Below, piece by piece: positions 59,889 to 64,000 of a stretch of DNA of 64,000 bases. Positions within the stretch are counted from its first letter, which is position 1. Every line of letters starts with the position of its first letter. Below the pieces are notes generated by a model. It was not told where the DNA came from and did not search any database. It worked only from the letters and a program-made list of their open reading frames with translations. Origin of the DNA: Alteriqipengyuania lutimaris (GTDB lineage Bacteria > Pseudomonadota > Alphaproteobacteria > Sphingomonadales > Sphingomonadaceae); assembly GCF_003363135.1 (NCBI RefSeq), contig NZ_QRBB01000002.1:62001-126000 (forward strand), written 5' to 3'. A program made the translations under genes and the position numbers.

Positions 59889-60809
59889 ATGATCCCTTTC
59901 GCCGATATCGACATGTGCCTGCGTGGATGGGGACTGTTCGGCAGTCCGCCCACTACCACCAGCCGAAAGACAGGGCGGAACGGTGAACCCGGCGGGCCGC
60001 TCAGTGCGAAAGTAACTTTCGAAAAGGTTGACGGGCACACACTGCGCGTGGCGCGATGGCGACTCGACCAGGCCTCGGACAAGCCGCCACTGCTGTTCTT
60101 CAACGGCATCGGCGCGAATATCGAGGCGGTGGCTCCGCTGGCCGAGGCGCTGACCGAGCGCGGTTTCATCATGTTCGACATGCCGGGCACGGGGGAATCG
60201 CCCGATCCGTTGTTGCCGTACAACCCCTTTACGATGAGCTGGACCGCGCTCTCGCTTCTAGACCGCTTCGGCCTCGACGAGGTCGATGTCATGGGGATGA
60301 GCTGGGGCGGCTCCATGGCGCAGCATTTCGCGCTTCAGCACGGGGGCCATGTCCGCCGGGTGGTCCTCGCGGCGACCTCGCCGGGAATGCTGATGATCCC
60401 GGGCGACCCCAAGATGCTCGCCGAGATGGTCGATCCCTCCTCGGCCATAAACGAGATGCTGGTCGGCGAGTATTTGACCGCGATGGGGAACGCGGATGTG
60501 AGCAAGCTGGCGCGCAACACGATCGGCAGTATCACCGCGCCGAGCACCACGGGCTACTTTTACCAGCTGATGGCGCTGGCGGGATGGACTTCGCTCCCCG
60601 CGCTGCCTTTCCTCGACAAGCCGGTGCTTGTCATGATGGGAGAGAATGATCCGATCGTCCCTCTATCCAACGGGAAACTGCTGGCAGGCACGATCCCCAA
60701 CGCGCGGCTGGAAGTGTTCGAGGACGCAGGCCACCTGTTCCTGATGACCCATCCGGAAAAATCGATCCGTCTGCTGCGAGAGTTCCTCGACGCGCCCGAG
60801 GATGCCTGA
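59889..60809 (+). CDS. alpha/beta hydrolase, PHA depolymerase-like
   Basis: 306 residues. LLFFNGIGANIEAVAPLAEAL, FDMPGTGESP, the nucleophile elbow GMSWGGSMAQ, the acidic residue in GENDPIVPL and the His in DAGHLFLMTHP make a complete alpha/beta hydrolase. The motif pattern resembles intracellular medium-chain PHA depolymerases (PhaZ). With the 3-hydroxybutyrate dehydrogenase at 20.6 kb this suits storage polymer breakdown, but no phaC is nearby. The N-terminal 40 residues are not conserved, so a later start is possible. It converges on the phosphodiesterase gene with two bases between. Confidence 0.82.
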   Translation: MIPFADIDMCLRGWGLFGSPPTTTSRKTGRNGEPGGPLSAKVTFEKVDGHTLRVARWRLDQASDKPPLLFFNGIGANIEAVAPLAEALTERGFIMFDMPGTGESPDPLLPYNPFTMSWTALSLLDRFGLDEVDVMGMSWGGSMAQHFALQHGGHVRRVVLAATSPGMLMIPGDPKMLAEMVDPSSAINEMLVGEYLTAMGNADVSKLARNTIGSITAPSTTGYFYQLMALAGWTSLPALPFLDKPVLVMMGENDPIVPLSNGKLLAGTIPNARLEVFEDAGHLFLMTHPEKSIRLLREFLDAPEDA

Positions 60810-60811
60810 AC

Positions 60812-61747
60812 CTAGCGACGCGAAGCCCCGCAGATACCCTCACCCGCAAGACGCCCCGCCTCGGCCAATGCCTCCGCGGCTTCCCGAGGACGGTCGGTGG
60901 CGATGATATCGACCCCCGCCGCGCCGAGATCGGCGTAGCGTTCGTCGATCCCCAGATCCCCGATCTGCCGATCGATCGATTGCGCGCCGCCCAGCGTGCC
61001 GAAAATCACCTCGACATCGCTCTCGTCCAGCGCCGCGTACAGGTCCGGCTGAGGCAGACGCGTGCCGGTGAAGGCCACGATACGATCGCTGGGAATGCCT
61101 GCCTCGATCGCCTCGGCCAGCGCGTCGAAGCGATTGATGGACAGCGAGATCGTCATGTCCGGTGCCAGCCGATGCAACCTGACAGCGGACGCAACGGAGT
61201 ATGCAATCAGCACCACCGAATGCTGCATATCCGCATCGCGGATGGCGGCGATGGTATTATCGTATGAGGCAGACGGCTTGAAATCGATCTGCAGGACAGT
61301 TCGACCCTTTGCCCAGGCAAGCGCCTGGGCCAACGTCGGAATTCCGTAGGGAGTGGTCCAGCCCGCCTCATCGCGCAGGCGCAGCTTGGCGAGATCGGCC
61401 CACTGCTGCTGAGCTGCGGTCCCGCGGCCGGTCGTCGTACGATCGAGACGGTCGTCGTGAAGCAGGAACAGAACACCATCGCTGCTTTGCGCGACATCGA
61501 TTTCCATGATCGCGGGCGCGGCATGGAGCAGCGCATCCATCGCCTCGATCGAATTCTCGGGCAGGCCGGGCGTCGGCCCTCCGCGATGCGCCGAAACGAT
61601 CGTGCGCTGCCGGGCCTCCATGCAATCGAGGAACGCCGAGAGATCGCCCCCGGTATCGAGCGACCATGCGCGCGGTGTCTCTTGGGACACGGCAGGGACC
61701 GCGGTCAGCGAGGCCGCTATCAGCGACGGGAGCAGAAAAGCCTTCAT
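60812..61747 (-). CDS. secreted glycerophosphodiester phosphodiesterase
   Basis: 311 residues with a signal peptide (about 1-21, ending AVSQ). The GDPD TIM-barrel shows the general acid/base His54 in SAHRGG, the metal-binding pair in PENSIEAMD and MEIDVAQSSDG, and LLHDDRLDRTTTG with the second His. It releases glycerol 3-phosphate from phospholipid head groups in the periplasm, which could feed glpD at 7.0 kb. Single gene, 38 bases after dnaN on the same strand. Confidence 0.93.
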   Translation of the reverse strand: MKAFLLPSLIAASLTAVPAVSQETPRAWSLDTGGDLSAFLDCMEARQRTIVSAHRGGPTPGLPENSIEAMDALLHAAPAIMEIDVAQSSDGVLFLLHDDRLDRTTTGRGTAAQQQWADLAKLRLRDEAGWTTPYGIPTLAQALAWAKGRTVLQIDFKPSASYDNTIAAIRDADMQHSVVLIAYSVASAVRLHRLAPDMTISLSINRFDALAEAIEAGIPSDRIVAFTGTRLPQPDLYAALDESDVEVIFGTLGGAQSIDRQIGDLGIDERYADLGAAGVDIIATDRPREAAEALAEAGRLAGEGICGASRR

Positions 61748-61785
61748 GCGACGCGCCTACCAGCGCCGTATGACAGCTTCGTCTC

Positions 61786-62913
61786 TCAGACCCGCATCGG
61801 CATGAGGACGTAGAGCGCGGGCGAATTTTCGTCGCGACGGATCAGCGTGGGTGCGCCCGCATCGGCGAGGTGCAGTTCGACCATGTCGGAATCGATCTGG
61901 CTGAGGATGTCTTTCAGGTAATTGGCGTTGAAGCCGATCTCGAACCCGTCGGACTTATACTCCGCCGCGATTTCTTCCGCCGCAGTGCCGTTGTCGGGGC
62001 TGGTGACCGACAGCGTCACCTTGTCCGCATCGAGGCCCATCTTCACCGCGCGCGTCTTCTCGGTGGCGATGGTCGCCACGCGGTCCACGCCTTCGTAGAA
62101 GGCCTTGGGATCGAGCCTGAGCAGCTTGTCGTTGCCGGTCGGGATGACGCGGCTGTAATCGGGGAAGGTGCCGTCGATCAGCTTGCTGGTGAGGACAACG
62201 CCGCCCTCGCCGCCCAGCGCGAAGCGGATCTTGCTGGCCGAAAGGTCGACCTGGACGTTCGAATCGAGCGCCTCTTCGAGCAGCTTGCGCAGCTCCGCCA
62301 CGGCCTTTCGCGGCACGATGACGTCGGGCATGCCGTCGGCGCCTTCGGGCCGGTCGATCGTGTAGCGGGCCAGCCGGTGGCCGTCGGTCGCCGCGGCCTT
62401 GAGCACGGGGCGCGCTTCGTCCGACACGTGCAGGAAAATGCCGTTGAGGTAGTAGCGCGTTTCTTCGGTGCTGATCGCGAAGCGCGTGCGGTCGATCAGT
62501 TCGGCCAGCTCGCGGGCGGGCAGTTCGAAGCTGGTCGGCAGTTCGCCTTCGACGATCACGGGGAAGTCGTCGCGCGGCAGCGTGGGCAGCTGGAAACGGC
62601 TGCGCCCCGCCTTCACCGTCATGCGGTTGTCGGCCGTTTCGAGGCTGACCTGGCTACCATCGGGCAGCTTGCGGGCGATGTCGAACAGCAGGTGCGCGGA
62701 CACGGTAATCGCGCCGCCGCTCTCCACGCTCGCGGCGGTCATCGTCTCGACCACCTGCAGATCGAGGTCGGTCGCCATGACCTTGACCCCGCCGCCCTCG
62801 TCGGCGTCGATCAGGACATTGCTCAGGATCGGGATGGTGTTGCGCCGCTCCACGACCGACTGCACGTGGGACAGGGAGCGTAGCAGCGTCGCGCGTTCGA
62901 TGGTGGCCTTCAT
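61786..62913 (-). CDS. dnaN: DNA polymerase III beta subunit (sliding clamp)
   Basis: 375 residues, usual length. It forms the dimeric ring that tethers polymerase III. The sequence begins MKATIERATLLRSLSHVQSVV and shows RNTIPILSNVLI, the DFPVIVEGELPTSFELPA strand and the C-terminal YVLMPMRV that ends most clamps. The 227 bases upstream (62914-63140) separate it from fabG; no dnaA gene or DnaA-box cluster is visible, so this is not an obvious replication origin. Confidence 0.98.
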   Translation of the reverse strand: MKATIERATLLRSLSHVQSVVERRNTIPILSNVLIDADEGGGVKVMATDLDLQVVETMTAASVESGGAITVSAHLLFDIARKLPDGSQVSLETADNRMTVKAGRSRFQLPTLPRDDFPVIVEGELPTSFELPARELAELIDRTRFAISTEETRYYLNGIFLHVSDEARPVLKAAATDGHRLARYTIDRPEGADGMPDVIVPRKAVAELRKLLEEALDSNVQVDLSASKIRFALGGEGGVVLTSKLIDGTFPDYSRVIPTGNDKLLRLDPKAFYEGVDRVATIATEKTRAVKMGLDADKVTLSVTSPDNGTAAEEIAAEYKSDGFEIGFNANYLKDILSQIDSDMVELHLADAGAPTLIRRDENSPALYVLMPMRV

Positions 62914-63140
62914 CGGTCCTTCTCTCGTCTCATTTGCGCATCGGAAACAGCGGAACTCCCCCTTCGGGTCCGCCCAGCGCGAGAATCTTATCCGGTTTCC
63001 TTATCGCGCCTGCAAGCATGGGCAAGGATCAAGCGCGAGTCTGCCGGAAAAGCCGGGGATAAGGCGTTGAACGCGCTTAGGCCAGCGGTAGCTGCCCCTG
63101 AAGCACGTTTGCCACACCTCTGCACCCGTTTTGCCAGCCG

Positions 63141-63893
63141 TCAGCTCAACATCGCCATGCCGCCATTGACGTGCAGCGTCTGCCCGGTGACGTAGGCTGC
63201 CTCGTCGCTGGCGAGGAACGCCACCGCAGAGCCGATCTCGTCCCCCTCGCCCATGCGCCCCGCCGGAATGCGCGCGTTGATCGCGGCCTTCTGCTTGTCG
63301 TCTAGCGCATCGGTCATCGCAGTGCGGATGAAGCCCGGCGCAACGCAGTTGACGGTGATCCCGCGGCTGGCGAGTTCCTGCGCAAGGCTTTTCGACATGC
63401 CGGTAAGGCCCGCCTTCGCCGCAGTGTAGTTCATCTGGCCGGGATTGCCGGTCGCCCCGACCACGCTGGTGATCGAGACGATGCGCCCGGAACGCGCCTT
63501 CATCATCGGGCGCGCAGCGGCGCGCATCAGGCGGAAGGCGGCTTCGAGGTTGATGCGGATCACCTGATCCCACTCCTCGTCCTTCATCCGCATGGCGAGA
63601 TTGTCGCGCGTGATGCCGGCGTTGTTCACCAGGATATCCATCTTTCCCAGCGTATCGATGGTGGCGGGCACCAGTTCCTCGACACTGTCCGGGTTCGACA
63701 GGTCGCAGGTGATCTCCACATGATCGCCGCCGACCTCGTCCTGCAACTGCTCGCGGAAGGCGCGCAGCTTGTCGCCGTTGGAACCCGACAGCGCGAGCCG
63801 CGCGCCCTGACCGGCAAGCGCCTTGGCGATGGCGGAGCCGATGCCGCCGCTCGCGCCGGTGACCAGCGCGGTCTTTCCTTCGAGTGAGAACAT
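63141..63893 (-). CDS. fabG: 3-oxoacyl-ACP reductase
   Basis: 250 residues. Reduces 3-oxoacyl-ACP with NADPH in fatty acid elongation. TGASGGIGSAIA near residue 13, NNAG in the centre, Ser in SITSVVGATG, Tyr-x-x-x-Lys in NYTAAKAGL and the FabG-typical CVAPGFIRTAMT and TLHVNGGMAML end. It starts within the fabD stop (ATGA overlap), so fabD-fabG form an operon. Confidence 0.96.
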   Translation of the reverse strand: MFSLEGKTALVTGASGGIGSAIAKALAGQGARLALSGSNGDKLRAFREQLQDEVGGDHVEITCDLSNPDSVEELVPATIDTLGKMDILVNNAGITRDNLAMRMKDEEWDQVIRINLEAAFRLMRAAARPMMKARSGRIVSITSVVGATGNPGQMNYTAAKAGLTGMSKSLAQELASRGITVNCVAPGFIRTAMTDALDDKQKAAINARIPAGRMGEGDEIGSAVAFLASDEAAYVTGQTLHVNGGMAMLS

Positions 63894-64000
63894 CAGCCGA
63901 TCTCCTTCGCCACGGCTTCGAGGTCTTCCATCGTGATGCAGCTGGCGACCTTCGCGTCCTTGTCGGTGCGCAAGACCATCGGGCCGAGCACCTTGCCGCC
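63893..64000 (-). CDS. fabD: malonyl-CoA:ACP transacylase, C-terminal fragment
   Basis: Only the last 35 residues are in the window. GGKVLGPMVLR followed by SCITMEDLEAVAKEIG resembles the FabD C-terminus (GKVLGPMIKRI ... DLEALAKEL). The position directly before fabG with a shared ATGA supports the call. The gene continues beyond base 64000. Confidence 0.75.
   Translation of the reverse strand, partial: GGKVLGPMVLRTDKDAKVASCITMEDLEAVAKEIG

Noticed and set aside
62914..63140. Replication origin near dnaN
   Set aside because: No dnaA or DnaA-box cluster; TTATCC and GGATAA occurrences are single and do not match the full box.

Overview
The window is high-GC and gene-dense, with very short intergenic gaps and start/stop overlaps of the ATGA type. 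The gene content looks like a chromosome of an alphaproteobacterium of the order Sphingomonadales, probably Erythrobacteraceae. This placement is inferred from the conserved gene blocks, the protein families and the types of intergenic repeat; no database search was possible. No rRNA, tRNA, CRISPR array or transposase was seen. No stretch longer than about 240 bases lacks a gene; the largest gaps are 59649-59888, 62914-63140 and 51249-51453.

Layout. (1) 1-5.4 kb: the end of a DUF1993 gene, a spermidine-synthase-like methyltransferase, a zinc alcohol dehydrogenase and a secreted GlcG-like protein, then pnp. (2) 3.1-18.3 kb, mostly minus strand: the translation/RNA block rimP-nusA-ylxR-infB ... 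rbfA ... truB-rpsO-pnp. It is split by glpD, an M50 membrane protease, tdk and an AbgT transporter, and by a thioesterase plus a 38-residue membrane peptide. truB carries an in-frame palindromic repeat element. (3) 18.5-25.2 kb: YedK/HMCES-like protein, M28 peptidase and 3-hydroxybutyrate dehydrogenase, diverging from a YpfJ-type metallopeptidase, a ClpP-fold protein that seems to lack its catalytic residues, and a luciferase-like oxidoreductase. (4) 25.2-33.1 kb: a BlaI/M56 sensor pair with a good operator, a secreted HExxH protein, and sdhCDA running into a DUF2269-saccharopine dehydrogenase-DUF393 operon. (5) 33.3-38.1 kb: a tight plus-strand operon with a B3 metallo-beta-lactamase-like lipoprotein and prmA, then a fatty acid hydroxylase. 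(6) 38.1-48.9 kb: an ECF42-type sigma factor with its YCII partner, a class A beta-lactamase-like lipoprotein, ligA, an alpha/beta hydrolase, a dioxygenase-like protein, recN, bamD and proB. (7) 49.1-51.2 kb: proC (apparently with an ATT start) and proA; with divergent proB the proline pathway is complete here. (8) 51.4-55.0 kb: a helix-turn-helix protein and an AT-rich insert encoding an 872-residue NACHT NTPase with pentapeptide repeats, a likely anti-phage defence gene. (9) 55-64 kb: lepA, a GGDEF-EAL-PilZ protein, a PHA-depolymerase-like hydrolase, a glycerophosphodiester phosphodiesterase, dnaN, fabG and the end of fabD.

How the genes fit together. Most of the window is housekeeping: translation initiation and RNA decay, succinate oxidation, proline synthesis, fatty acid synthesis, DNA repair and replication. 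Accessory traits are beta-lactam or cell-wall sensing and hydrolysis (three separate loci), storage polymer turnover (3-hydroxybutyrate dehydrogenase, PHA-depolymerase-like hydrolase), cyclic di-GMP signalling, and the NACHT gene. The NACHT insert is the strongest candidate for a recently acquired and possibly undescribed system. The structured repeat inside truB is the most unusual small-scale feature.
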